Origin: Brachypterus glaber
Taxonomy: Eukaryota > Arthropoda > Insecta > Coleoptera > Kateretidae
Direction of reading: 5' to 3'
Length of the DNA: 64,000 nucleotides
NCBI GenBank assembly: GCA_958510825.1
Contig: OY294049.1
Span: 39,398,774-39,462,773, forward strand
The translations under genes were made by a program, and so were the position numbers. This document shows, in pieces, positions 11,906-23,228 of the stretch (its first letter is position 1; each line of letters begins with the position of its first letter). The notes below the pieces were generated by a model. It saw only the letters and a program-made list of their open reading frames with translations, did no database searches and was not told the origin of the DNA.

Positions 11906-12934
11906 ACTTTAATATACTATAAGAAAACTGCAAGCTGTTTTTTTAATTTAAATTAAATCTGTCATAGAATAGATAAAAAATTAATTTTAACCACCTTTTT
12001 AACTCCCCAAACCAACTCTCTGCAGGGCAGTAGGGACACAATTTTATGCCATGCTTGATGTAAATAATTATAATTAAAAAAACAGTTTAATCCCAAAACT
12101 TAATTAAACAACAAACATTATTTACATGGTAATCCTATAATGTTTACGTTATATTGGAAACAATATGGTAATTAGTTATTGTTAACACGTCACCCATATT
12201 AAAGTCAGTGTTTAATAACGATTTAATTACAAGAAATGATTTATGCAACGTCAAAATCAATGCATTCAAGGGGCGTTCTGAAAGGAACTAAAGTAACATA
12301 CACAGGACAACGTCAGCCTATAACAAAATAAAATTTTACTGCATGCGACAGTTTTTGATAGACGATGTAACATAACCTATAAAACTTGAGTTGAGTATTG
12401 GGCGCTTTATACTATTAGATCATATATACATAGATGCGCCTTGAGTCCACGTCAAACCGAAATGTTTTCATTGCTATATCCACGTGGATTTCACCTTCCC
12501 GCTTCTGGTCACCACCCACCGCTATAGTGGTATGTTTACAAATATGTTATACTTCACCTCCTCGCAACCTCACCGCTATAGTGGTTTGTTTACAATTGGC
12601 TTTGTATATGTTCTACATAAAAAAAAAACAACATCAATGCCATATCTATGTATAAATGATATTATTTTATACTACACGTCTCGTGTATATCTGACCTTCT
12701 TCTTCTTCTTTCATGCTGCAAATCCAGTATATAAAATACCTACATTTCGTTTTAAAATTCAATATCAAATTTACTCTGACTGCGATAACTTAGTACCTAA
12801 AAAAAATAATTTTCATATTGTTTTATTTTTTTTAAGCAAAAACCAGCTCTTAAGCTAGAAAACAAAAAATCTATTCTGAATATATTTTTCGATTAACAAG
12901 ATTAACAAGAACTGGAAGTTACTGAATAATACTG
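11906..12934. other. AT-rich stretch; minor tandem repeat only
   Basis: No gene is recognised. At about 12518-12592 the phrase ACCGCTATAGTGGT followed by TGTTTACAA occurs twice, about 53 bp apart. The open frames at 12434-12858 run across this repeat and low-complexity T/A tracts and show no family resemblance. Confidence 0.55.
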
Positions 12935-13110
12935 AATCAATCTGTATTTTTCGAATCATCGTAGTAATATTGGTAGTCTGCGCAGTTTTGGGCTTCTGGC
13001 CCTCATCAGTACCAAGAGTCAACCCTTGATATAGAAGTAAAGTCATTAGATTGATATATATGTATGCGCCATCTATTTCTAGATGTAGACAACTATTTAT
13101 ACAAGTTTTG
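12935..13110 (-). repeat. Decayed hammerhead retroelement fragment
   Basis: This segment is a diverged relative of the 354-bp unit at 42345-42698. It carries the ribozyme region and then the body GCGCCATCTATTTCTAGATG-TAGACAACTA found also at about 42469-42500. The upstream part (ATCTGTATTTTTCGAATCATCG) corresponds to the unit's TAATCATCG border. No coding capacity. Probable relic of a retrozyme or PLE-type non-autonomous element. Confidence 0.75.
12970..13015 (-). ncRNA. Degenerate type I hammerhead ribozyme
   Basis: On the minus strand: stem I UUGGUA, core CUGAUGA, stem II GGGC-loop CAGAA-GCCC, then AAA where GAA is required, stem III region ACUG-CG-CAGA, C, and stem I return UACCAA. Stems I and II are intact. 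The invariant G of the GAAA box has become A, and the base that should pair across the bottom of stem III is A instead of U. The outer stem I helix of the 42-kb copies (CAGAGU/ACUCUG) is also lost. It is almost certainly inactive. Confidence 0.75.
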
Positions 13111-13572
13111 GAACTTTTTGGAACTTACTGGTTTAAAATTTCATTCAGTAGTCTCTGAAATCTAACCATTTTCTCTATCAACGAGTTTTATACAGAAAAA
13201 AATCGCATCGAAATCAAATTATACAGTTTGAACTTTTAAAAATAGATTGATTGCCTGTCATTGATTCAATCCCAGATTGATGTGCTGTAAAAGTAAAAAA
13301 AATCGGATTAAAATACTTTAACTCGAGCAACTGTTAAAGGAATATTCTCTCAATCCAATGATTTTATTCTTTTATTTACGTGTTTGAAAGGATAGGGTAT
13401 ATATAATACATCATTTTCATGTACAGTACGTGTGAATCAGATCTCCCCGTATGCTTTTAAAATGAAAACGTTGCAAATCTTTGCTCGCTCGGTCTAACGC
13501 GAACTAAGGCTCAGATACTGAGCTATTTACTTGGCCAGCACCACTGAATACTTTCCTCTAAATCTATGATTT

Positions 13573-13795
13573 AAGTACTGTAGGTTGGGTTAATTGTAAC
13601 ATCAGGGTAATTGTGACATGTCGTGTGATAATTCTTCTAAACTAGTTAAGATTCAATCCAACCCTGTCATTAGGTTTTTGACAGTATTAAATAACTAATG
13701 CCTGGGTTAGATTGAATCTTAACTAGAGTAGAAGAATTATCACACGACATGTCACAATTACCCTGATGTCACATTTAGCCCAACCTACAGCACTT
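13573..13795. mobile_element. Palindromic element V
   Basis: Near-perfect arms of about 95 bp: AAGTACTGTAGGTTGGGTTA on the left is mirrored by CCCAACCTACAGCACTT on the right, continuing through ATCAGGGTAATTGTGACATG and its complement. Only about 30 bp at the centre are unpaired. It is a foldback MITE whose transcript would be a long dsRNA hairpin. The boundary and target duplication are not certain. Confidence 0.8.
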
Positions 13796-14113
13796 CACAT
13801 TCTTTCGGATATATAAAATTTTGGACAACTTGATCTGAGTATTACCTTTTTGTTCTTAGTAATAATTTCTCCGTTTGTAACGAGATGAAAAGGTCTGCAA
13901 TTCGGACATTCGGTATGCGACTAATGTTTTCCAAAGAATAATTAAATTATACAAAATTCGACTTATTTTTGTCGGATATTATTATTCAAAACGTACTTTA
14001 ACACTTAACTGGTGAGGTGGCGTCGCACAGACTACGTGAAATTAATATTAGTTCCCAACTGGGTGGTAAATAAAGCAGCAGACACAGCATCTGGGGTATT
14101 CCTTATGCATTGA

Positions 14114-14929
14114 TACCGTCAACCGGGGCGAAACCGATCACCAGGGGTGAAACCAATCATTATGTATATTTTGGCTAATGTTTTTAGTACTGGTAGTATA
14201 CAGCAGTCAGGACGCGGCGAAAGTCGACAAGTTACTGCAGGAAATATCAGACTTTACGAGAACGGGCACGAAGAAGGTTTATTTTGTCTGTCTGTCGAGA
14301 TACGTAGGTTGTTTTATAGGTGTAAGAAAAGTTAGTTTTTAGAAACGCTGGAAACATTTGGTTGTGCAGAGTCACAGAAAAGAGCTGAGAGAACGTGTTA
14401 AGTAAATTTGAGTTTAACTATTATTTGGCCCTAGTAGTAAAAAGTTTTTAGTTTTTTATCATACATTGTTATAAAAAGTGGGAAAATGGTGGAGTGAAAT
14501 CGATCACTAACTAATTGGTCTAAATTTTCTTTATCATCAAAGGTTTTTTTGCAAGTTTTTTTTGTAGGAAATCCAAGTACTTTTAGTAAGTCCTTTACAC
14601 TAACCCCCTCACCTCCTCCCAAACCATTTAGGAAATAATTTTTTAATTTAAGATAATATGTACCTTTTTGATAACAAATACACGCTTTTTACTAGTTTTT
14701 AAACTCTTTTTCTTTATTTAAAAACGAAAAAGTTTTTTTTTTTAAACGAGGATAAATGATCGGTTTCACTCTCGAAGTTGCTAGGGTCAAATATACGTGA
14801 AATAAAATAGGTGATCGGTTTCACCCCCCTAGTACAGGGTGAAACCGATCAACCTTTAAAAATATATATAAACAAACTACTGTGGTTATTTTGACAGTGT
14901 TGACAGTTATAAATGCTCGAAACTTTAAG

Positions 14930-14988
<59 letters not shown>

Positions 14989-15061
14989 TAAAACCGAAAA
15001 AAACTCAAAAAACAGCAAGGGTTAGATTGAAATTTTGACCGTTTCACCCCCGTTGACGGTA
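14114..15061. mobile_element. Element W with iterated GGTGAAACCGATCA motif
   Basis: A region of about 950 bp bounded by TACCGTCAACCGGGGCGAAA on the left and CACCCCCGTTGACGGTA on the right, inverted repeats that start with TA. The word (G)GTGAAACCGATCA or its complement recurs at least six times inside, including a back-to-back pair near 14815-14850. It contains a long (AT)n tract at about 14932-14975. A 62-codon frame (14147-14335) has no recognisable homology. Probably a mariner-type non-autonomous element. Confidence 0.7.
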
Positions 15062-17509
15062 CCATAGCGTATAGCAGTATCTTTATCAAACTAAACTTGA
15101 AAAAGTGTAGGAGATGTGCTGGGATAAAATAGTTGTGAGTAGGATGCTAAATATACATCACCTTTAACCTACGATTAGATATTGCAAAACATAGAAACTG
15201 AAAGCAACAGTCCTTTTAAAAATGTAGTCTGCAAGACGCCACTATGCTTTTTATGTCATGAAATTTCACCTTACCAGTTAAGGGTTAATTCAAATATTGG
15301 TATGCAAATCCATCCCCACGAAATATCTGAAATCTGCGAAAGCGAAATGCTTTTACAACAAGGCACTGCTAGGGTCGTTAAGGACAAAAAAAGTAAAAGT
15401 TTTAATGATTTTTTCTTTTTTTTTCAAGGTTTTCTTTTGAAAAATGATTATTCAGAATATTAAATTAGACAGATCTTGTAATGGTTTTATTTTCATTAAT
15501 TAAAAAACACCTTAAAATGAATTTACAATGAAAATAAAAAAAAACATTTAAAATTTAGTTATCTGTTTTTTTTTAGAAATAACAGTTTAAAATAAGATAA
15601 ATAAAAAGAGATAAATAATACTAAGAAAAGTATTTTATGATGTTTTGGCATTCAAAAGCTGTAAATAGTATATTATTTACCAAGTGAGTGAAGTTTAACA
15701 TTTTTGACCTGCGGCAAATTGCGGATTGAGCGCGCTAGCGCTAGCACAGGACTCCACATCTTTGATACAAATTCACTCAGAAACTTTAACACATAATAAT
15801 TTAACAGTAAAAAAGAGAAATAAATATACCAATAACATCACCTGCTGATATAAATATGTCTTGCTGAAATTGTACAATTAACTATAATTTTTATAAGTAG
15901 TTTACAAAATTACTAATTACTTTTGTTAAATTTTGTTAATAAATATATAATTTTAAAAAATAAACAATTTTATTTTAAGGTTATATCAACAAAAGACCAG
16001 ATTATTTGTGCTGCGCAAATTGCGCAAGGCTTGGAGCAAGGCATATGCAACCTATAAAACATAATATCTAATATATGGGGGTTGTACCTCTAGTAATCTA
16101 TGATCTTCACGGTAATCTATGGGTTGTATAATCTATGGTTGAATATGATGAATCAATGATTTTCGCTGTTCGAAGTATTTTATAGGTACTAATTTAGTTA
16201 ATATTTTTTAATTTATCATGCAATAAATAAATTTGGTGCCTAAAGACACTTGTTAATAGCAATGTGAAACGTCAGATGCCAAAACAGCTGAATAAAAATT
16301 CATTATTAACCATGGTGCAATTTCATTATTTTTAGAACCTCTGACGCCATAGGTAGGGAAATAATATTTCTACTAATGAAAATAACAGTAATAAAGATGT
16401 GATTTTACGCTAGTGGTGAAAAAAATCATGTTTTATCTCTTATACTTTTCATAATGTATAAATTGTAATAAATTCGAATGAAAAATAAAAGGAATGACCG
16501 ATAAAACTTTGAAGAGCAAAATGGCCGCCAATTTAAACTGATACAGTATAAAAAAAAACCTAAAATTCGTTGCTAACTTAATGTCCTACTTTATTCTCTT
16601 TTGGTCAAGACTATTGTCTTCTTTTTGAGTGACGTAACTCTTAAGAGGTTTAGTATGACTGAGGGTCAGCCATTTTCATTTTGTATTTAACTTCCCAGAA
16701 GCATTAGTGGCGTAAACGCGTCTAATTTTTCCCAGCAAACAAGGGAATTCAAGGTTCCCTAAAGTGACCGCTGTAATTAATCAAAATATCTCCCAAATCT
16801 CCAACCGTTCTGTTAATTAATAACATCTCCCTTTGACCACTAATCACGCTAATGTTCTTGTAATTTCGAATATTAATAATATATTCATGACGTCAACTGA
16901 GGCCTTCAAGTACAAAACAAAAAAATTTCCATTTTTTGTTAACAAACAAGGGATCTTAAGTTATTTTTTTAAGGCCAATAATGATAATTTATTATAGGGA
17001 CAGATAAGTCCATTAAAACGCTCTCTTACACTTCAAATTTAATGCTATATGAGCCAAGATATACACTGTAAAAAATATTTCCTGAAATTTATTTACCGTT
17101 CTAGAATCGGTACTAGAATTTTAAAAGAAAATTTTAAAATTTTTCCGGATTTCATACCGTTAAATTTTCTATAATGTCAAAGCCAATATTACAATTTACT
17201 GAAATTTTACCCCCCATTTTTTACATTAAAGTGTAAATTGCAGTATTTGACCCTAGATTCTTCAATTTATCTGAAAAGGATAATTTTCAAACGGTTGTCT
17301 ATGGGAATTGACTTCATATAACTTTCTGCAAAATGTTCGTACGTGAATTTACATACATAATGTTACTTACATACATTTTCACCAGTTATGTTAAACTTTT
17401 TGCCTTACAACATTTTACTTTATAATGACCAATTTTCGTTTACTTGACAACCAATCAAATTAGGACTAATGAAATCATTTGTTATTGAAAATTGCTTTAC
17501 AGGTCAAAC
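15062..17509. other. AT-rich stretch without recognised feature
   Basis: Nothing with defensible homology is seen. The open frame at 15182-15463 is 93 codons and includes two cysteine pairs, but I cannot match it to a family and its end is low-complexity. Short echoes of GTAATCTATG occur near 16090-16140. Confidence 0.5.
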
Positions 17510-17510
17510 C

Positions 17511-18055
17511 GATTAAGGCGTCTGCATCATTTTCAGACCGTTGGATAGCGTGTGTTCGATTCTCAACCGCGCCGATTGCCTTTTTCAGTTAAATAATAAT
17601 TAAAATTTGGCGAAGGCGTCAGGTAAAACCTAGCCACCCCCCTAAAACTGGTTTGAAAGTCAGTTAAAGTTGGTGGTTTAGCTTAAGTAAACATAAACAC
17701 TGAATAATATAGCAAAAAATGTTAGTGAATTTTAATTTGAAACGTACAACTTGGAAGATAAGTTTTTTTTTAAGTTTAAAGATAACAAGTTAGCGTTTGC
17801 GCAAAGATCATTACACAGTGAGAAGTTTTTTACGAGTCAAAATAGAAAAACAAACAATATAACCCAGAAATTTGGACTTCGGGGATGGGAATTCCCAGAC
17901 CACTTCGTTGTGACCCGAATTCCTAGATTACAGGAAGAAAAAATACGGTACAAATACATATTTGTATCGAGCTGGCCAAATTCAAAAGGAAAAGGCCAAG
18001 ATTCTTTGAAGAAGAAGAAGAAGAATTAGTTAAAATAGTACGAGGTTAAACAAAC
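17511..18055 (+). mobile_element. tRNA-derived SINE, copy 2, split by an insert
   Basis: A tRNA-like head (GATTAAGGCGTCTGC, then a B-box-like TGTTCGATTCT at 17553-17563) is followed by the body seen in the intact SINE at 36645-36938: AATTTGGCGAAGGCG, then TTTGAAAGTCAGTTAAAG. Similarity stops near 17680 and resumes at about 18024 with AATAGTACGAGGTTAAACAA. The head resembles a Ser/Leu-type tRNA D-arm and differs from the head of the 36.6-kb copy although body and tail are shared. No target duplication was identified. Confidence 0.8.
17681..18023 (+). mobile_element. Unknown ~340-bp insert within SINE, ending in (GAA)n
   Basis: Located exactly between the two SINE halves, this sequence ends in GAAGAAGAAGAAGAA, a simple-repeat tail like those of non-LTR retroposons. 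An open frame of 92 codons (17751-18029) runs through most of it. I do not recognise the predicted peptide; its visible features are a Lys/Phe-rich start and the lysine run encoded by the tail. It could be a 5'-truncated LINE end or a retroposed transcript. Confidence 0.5.
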
Positions 18056-19003
18056 ATGTAGTGTAACGAAGTAAATTTTTAGTATTGACAGATGTCAAAT
18101 TACCTTTTTAAATACCGTTTTTCCCCATGGCCTGCAAAATAATTTTGTATAACCATGAAAACAGACAAATCTGAATGTAATAAATGTTATGTGGTTGACT
18201 CTGTAATAGATTTTAAGGGTACCTCATTTCACCAGAACCTGGCGATTTGAAAATAGCCTAATTTAAATGTACTTTAAGGCATATAAAATAAAGCCGGGAG
18301 AAAATAATGAAATGAAAATTGTCACCAGCTCTTAGACTAAAATTTCAGATTCTAATGTCAAAGGGAAAAGAACCTAACGAACCGCATTAAAAAGTTACAC
18401 AGGAGAAACTAAAACCTAGCAACTATGAATTAAGACTGTGACTAAAATGTTCCTAAAAGTTGTGCATATTTTTTGACACCGTAATAAATTTGAAATGCAA
18501 GTTAAAGCAAGTTTGCCTCCGGAGTTATTCCTGTGAATAATTGGTCGCGGTTTAAGGAGTGATAAATGCACGGGTTAACAGATCATTATTAAAACTGTCT
18601 GCCGAAGGATGGCACCACCCCCTTCATTCCATCCCGCAATCGTTCCTCTTCTTTTTTTTCCGTTGGCTACGTCGTCTGTGATTTTTTAACATTAATCCTG
18701 ACCTGATTTGCAGGATATATATCTTTTTCCTGCAAAACCCTTTTTTTAAGAGATCTTATCTATATCGTTTATATGTTTAAGCGGGTAAGTTACACTGTTA
18801 AAATTGATTTCAATATTTTAAAACGACTGTTTTTTTTTACTTGTCATGTATTATTATAGTGTTCAGACTTTAAAAATCAATAATTGAGCTTGATTTGAAA
18901 ATTCAGAGACATTTGCAAAAAAGAACATAGTTTTAACGGGGAATTTTCGGCTGCCTAAATGACAAAATATAGTTTTAGTAGTAAGTAGTAGAAGTAATTT
19001 TTT
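18056..19003. other. Intergenic stretch
   Basis: Contains the dispersed ~80-bp motif (about 18266-18350) shared with positions 71-150 and no recognised gene. A T-rich strand bias and homopolymers dominate the remainder. Confidence 0.5.
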
Positions 19004-20092
19004 TTTTGGGTTGGCCAAAGCCGGACAACTAGGCCATTTCTGGTCTTTTTTGTCACCCCAGGCAATCCCAGCCATTTACTAATTTGAGTTCTGCTTGAAC
19101 ATGCCCGTCCTTTCAATAAAGGTCAGGATATTGGCGTTGGAGATCTCTTAGTTCATCTTGGTTTAGTCTTTGAGTTTCAAAGACTTGCAACCTGATCCTG
19201 TCGTATCTGACACACTGGGCTAAGTAATGAGAGTATGTTTCATCCTCTCCGCAATCTGGGCATAGCGGACTCTTTAGAATCCGCATTGTTTCCAGGTGCT
19301 TGCAGTTGCCCGTGAGGACCCCTACAAGTTCTTCCTTTTTCAAGCAACCAGTCGGTCTTTGATTTGCTTGGGCCAGCCAGGAAGTCCTTAGCTTGCCAGC
19401 AACCGTCAACCGCCCTCCATTGCTCCTTTAGCTTGGTATAAGCCCACTCATCGAGAGCGGTCTTTACCTGCTTCCTTGTAACACCCAATATAGGTTCCGG
19501 CCCCGTGCAGGTCATCCCTGATCCGAGTCTTGCAAGTTCATCTGCCTTCTCGTTTCCGGGAATTCCACTATGACCCGGTACCAGTTGAACGTTTTTGGTC
19601 CTTGCTAGCTCTTCCAAGGCTCCTGCACGGAAAAAAAAATTATAGCTAGGAGCGCTATAACACACATACCAAGCAAATTATAATCGCCTCTTATATAAAT
19701 AGAAGGCTTTCTCTTACAATTATGGCAGTCAGTGTAAAAATTTATATGAAATACTTTAATTGTTTAGTGAATAATAAAATATAACAAATAGTATGGCATT
19801 TATAGCTTAAATAGATTTAATTATTGTCCGTGCTAATAATTTTTATAATATAATAAAATTTCTGTAAATTTATAATAGTGCCTGTAATAAATATAATCGT
19901 GTCTGTAATATATATAATCGTTTCCAATTTATTTTTAACATTATTAGTTATTGTATCCCTTATAATCTATAGCTTAAATCACTATAATTTGCCACTGTTA
20001 CCAAATATCTTATAATGTATAGCGCAGAGCCCACTAATTTCTTTCCGTGTGCACACTCCTTGACTAGGAGTGACCTAGTGCTGGGATTGCAC
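19004..20092 (-). pseudogene. 5'-truncated non-LTR retrotransposon: RNase H and zinc knuckle, broken by MITE A
   Basis: Reading the minus strand, a reverse-transcriptase-associated RNase H domain is visible from about 20092 downward: SLLVKEC, then after the MITE insertion ALEELARTKNV and the diagnostic VPGHSGIPGNEKADELARLG. A conserved tail follows with a CX2CX7HX4C knuckle (CPDCG...HYLAQC) and a terminus ILTFIERTGMF with a stop near 19075. The frame is interrupted three times: MITE A copy 3 at 19626-20049, a frameshift near 19330 just after TDWLLEKG, and another near 19130. Everything upstream of RNase H is missing, the usual 5' truncation of LINEs. An A-rich 3' tail ends near 19004. Confidence 0.9.
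19626..20049 (+). mobile_element. MITE family A, copy 3, inserted in LINE RNase H
   Basis: A 424-bp copy, CACGGAAA...TTTCCGTG, flanked here by TG on both sides rather than TA. Removing the element and one TG leaves the minus-strand RNase H frame continuous across the junction. This independently fixes the element's ends and shows a 2-bp duplication. It also shows that MITE A moved after this LINE copy arrived. Confidence 0.94.
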
Positions 20093-20257
20093 AATATAGT
20101 TTTATTTAAAAAAGTGCAAATTGATAAATAGCTGATTTCTAGGTTTAATTTATTAATATTGAACATTGTTCAATGAATAAATATATAAACAAAAAATTAT
20201 CAAAACCCATTTTATTATAGCAAATTTGGCAACAGCGTATCACCAACACACTCAATT

Positions 20258-20800
20258 ATTTTTTCACATTTCTCGACGTTTTAGACCATTCCGAGTCGAA
20301 ATCAGTAAAAAAAAATTTTGCGTCCGCCTGTCTGTCTGTCTGTTTGTTTGGGTGTAAACTCTCTAACTCCATTTCTACATGAGATATCGACTTGCAGTTT
20401 TTTGCATATTGTTTCTTATCGTATTCCGAAGAGCTGATTAGATTTTGGGGGTAAAAATAAGGTAAAACTCCTATTTTTAGCGTTTTTTGTTTATAATTAA
20501 GGCAATTATTATTGTATTTGGTTAATTTAGCACTTATATAAAAGATAATTTTAAATTGGTCAAAAAATGTTATAAACAACGTTTTCCTAAAACGCATTGT
20601 TTTCGAGATATTGGCGTTTAAAGCAGTAAAAGGTTTTTTTAGAATATCTTACATATTTATAACCCGATTTCAAAAAATTATATTTTAAATAAAAGCACTT
20701 TTAAGCCCTATAAAAAATGTTATATACAGTTTTTTGCTAGACTATAATGTTTTAAAGATACAGAATTTAAATATATTTTGACAGGGTGCTTGCAACATTT
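20258..20800 (+). repeat. Dispersed repeat G, copy 1
   Basis: About 540 bp matching, in reverse, 62226-63105 (which carries about 290 extra bases). Landmarks are CTCGACGTTTTAGACCATTC, a CTGTCTGTCTGT microsatellite, TATTGTTTCTTATCGTATTC, and AACGTTTTCCTAAAACGCAT in reverse sense. No frame has recognisable homology. It is a long non-coding interspersed repeat of unknown class. Confidence 0.8.
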
Positions 20801-21345
20801 CATCTATTTTAAATTGATCCAAACCAATGAGGAAAATAAATTTATAAAATAATTCCTTTAAAGGATTTACGAGAATTTATTTAGTTACGTTTTTGTAAAT
20901 TGCTCAGTGATATAGCAGTTTAAATATATTCAGATTGAGTCGGAAGAAATATAAAGTTCTAAAACTAAGAACGAACGATTTGTTTTATTTTATGGTGGCA
21001 AAGATTCACAGTAAAGCTATATACAGGGTTATACTGAAATGGCTTATCAGAGTATTATTGTACAATGACCTTAAAATTTTAATTCTAAAAATATTTTGGA
21101 TACCTCCCCCCTCCAATAGGGGGTGTAGCCGAAATATAAATCTCTACAGCCTTTAATAACGCGAGAAACGGGGTATGAAGTGTATGAATTTTGGTTAATT
21201 TGCGTGATGTATTTTATGGACGACCCCTTTGCGGATTACATTAAATAACGATCCTTATAATTTTTTCAGAAATTTTTAACAAAAATAAAATTGTGTACAT
21301 CCTTTTAGAAACTAGCTTTAATAAGAGCGATTTTTAGACCACCTA
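20801..21345. other. AT-rich stretch with one CAGGGTTAT-type end
   Basis: At about 21022 the sequence TATACAGGGTTATACTGAAA resembles the termini of the T family (43122, 34206, 26347). I could not locate a matching right end, so this is probably a decayed single end. No gene is seen. Confidence 0.4.
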
Positions 21346-21771
21346 CACGGAAAGAAATTAGTGGGCTCTGCGCTATACATTATAAGATATTTGGTAACAG
21401 TGGCAAATTATAGTGATTTAAGCTATAGATTATAAGGGACACAATAACTAATAATGTTAAAAATAAATTGGAAACGATTATATATATTACAGACACGATT
21501 ATATTTATTACAGGCACTATTATAAATTTACAGAAATTTTATTATATTATAAAAATTATTAGCACGGACAATAATTAAATCTATTTAAGCTATAAATGCC
21601 ATACTATTTGTTATATTTTATTATTCACTAAACAATTAAAGTATTTCATATAAATTTTTACACTGACTGCCATAATTGTAAGAGAAAGCCTTGTATTTAT
21701 ATAATAAGCGATTATAATTTGCTTGGTATGTGTGTTATAGCGCTCCTAGCTATAATTTTTTTTTTTCCGTG
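21346..21771 (-). mobile_element. MITE family A, copy 4
   Basis: A full-length 426-bp copy in reverse orientation, CACGGAAAGAAATTAGTGGG on its left and ending CCGTG, flanked by TA on both sides. It lies about 1.3 kb from copy 3 in the opposite direction, so the two copies could pair as a long hairpin in a read-through transcript. Confidence 0.93.
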
Positions 21772-22064
21772 TATAAATTTTATAAGTAACGAATTTCTCT
21801 CTAGGCCTGTATAATAATAAAAAGTCACTACAATTCTATAAATTCTTTCAATTGATATTCCAAATATAAATCTCAAATATAACTGCAATGCTGCATTGCA
21901 GTTAGATTTTGGTATATAATTCTCGTAGTTTACCACCTGACGACACTATAATAGAGTTCACATAGGGTCACTCCATCCAGCGGCGGTTTTTGAAAACCGC
22001 CGTTGCAACGCGTTGATTACACCAGCGAAGCAGATAAAAGTAGGTATAGAAACTCTTACTAAAT

Positions 22065-22595
22065 AGTCCGGGAGCCCACGCCCAGTAGATTTTTTTTTAC
22101 CTCAGCGTTGAGACTTTGTATATGTGTTCTTTATGTCCAGTCAAACAACTTCTTGCATAAGAAAATTCTCGGTAGCGGGGCGTTTTTTTTTAACTTTAGG
22201 GCGTCCGACAACGGTATTGCCCGAAAAATTTTGTCGGACAAGGTTACCAGTTGATTTTAAATATTTTCGTTAAACGATCCTAAAAAAATCAGCTGTGAGG
22301 TGCTTAATGTTATGACGTCATAAATTTACCATGTTAGGTTAGTTATAACATTTAGCATCTCACAGGATAGTTCAATAAAAATATTTAAAATCAAGTGGTA
22401 ACCTTGTCCGACAAAAATTTTCTGGCAATACCGTTGGCGGGCGCCCTAAAGTTAAGAGATGGCACAAAAAAAAACGCCCCGCTACCGAGAATTTTCTTTT
22501 GTAAGAAGTTGTTTGACTACACATAAAGAACACATATACGAAGTCTCAATGGTGAGGTCATAAAAAAAAATCTACTGAGCGTGGGCTCCCGAACT
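22065..22595. mobile_element. Long palindromic element Z
   Basis: Arms of about 240 bp flank a centre of about 50 bp near 22300-22350. The ends are TAGTCCGGGAGCCCACGC and GCGTGGGCTCCCGAACTA. Paired landmarks include ACCTTGTCCGACAAA, TACCGAGAATTTTC and AAGAACACATATAC. No coding sequence; a foldback MITE. Its target duplication is obscure because the flanking bases themselves continue the inverted repeat. Confidence 0.85.
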
Positions 22596-23228
22596 AATAT
22601 TTTATACACAAACAGACACAAGTTTAACAATAACTACCAAAAAAATAGTGGTTTGATACAAGGACGAAAAATTGGTTACTATTTTTAGGATGATTACAGA
22701 TTTTCCAAGCGTTTTTTTTTCTGCGTGTATATCACCTGAGGACACTTAATAATAGAGACAGTGGAGTCAATCTACGTTTTCAATCAATAACTTATTGAGA
22801 GATTGTTCTGAGATACTGCATATTGCTAGTCTAGACGACATACTTGTCGCTTGGCCTTTTTAACGACTTTCTTCGTATCTTTACTGAAAACTGCAGACAT
22901 ACAAATCTTGGTTTCTATACACTAGCCTCGATAATCGTTATTTTTAATATAGTACTGAGATATATAGGAAGCTTCACTGTTTTATAAATTGCAATGTAAA
23001 ATACTTAGAATGCGTAGAAAAAAAATCGAATACAATACTGAACAAATGAGTAGTCTCGACTTTAGCAAGTAAGAATATAATATATTGTGATAAATATAAT
23101 TCTTGCTGTTTTCTATGATCAAACAACATGACCAAGCTTCTATGTAAGAAGTCTTATACCAATTTTATTCTCCGTGTCTGAAATAGAATGCAGTGACTAA
23201 TATCTAAAACGTATTATGCTGCTCTCGT
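22596..23228. other. Intergenic stretch
   Basis: No gene or clear repeat is recognised between palindrome Z and the 3' tail of the retrotransposon fragment. A TTTTTTTTCTGCGTGTA segment near 22722-22737 resembles the CAC-R-GAAAA termini of MITE families A, AA and AK and may be a stray end. Confidence 0.4.

Noticed and set aside
15182..15463. 93-codon frame with cysteine pairs
   Set aside because: I could not match the cysteine spacing to any zinc-binding family with confidence, and the end is a Phe run from a T tract.
17511..17580. Stand-alone tRNA gene
   Set aside because: The tRNA-like head lacks acceptor-stem pairing and runs directly into the SINE body, so it is a SINE head.
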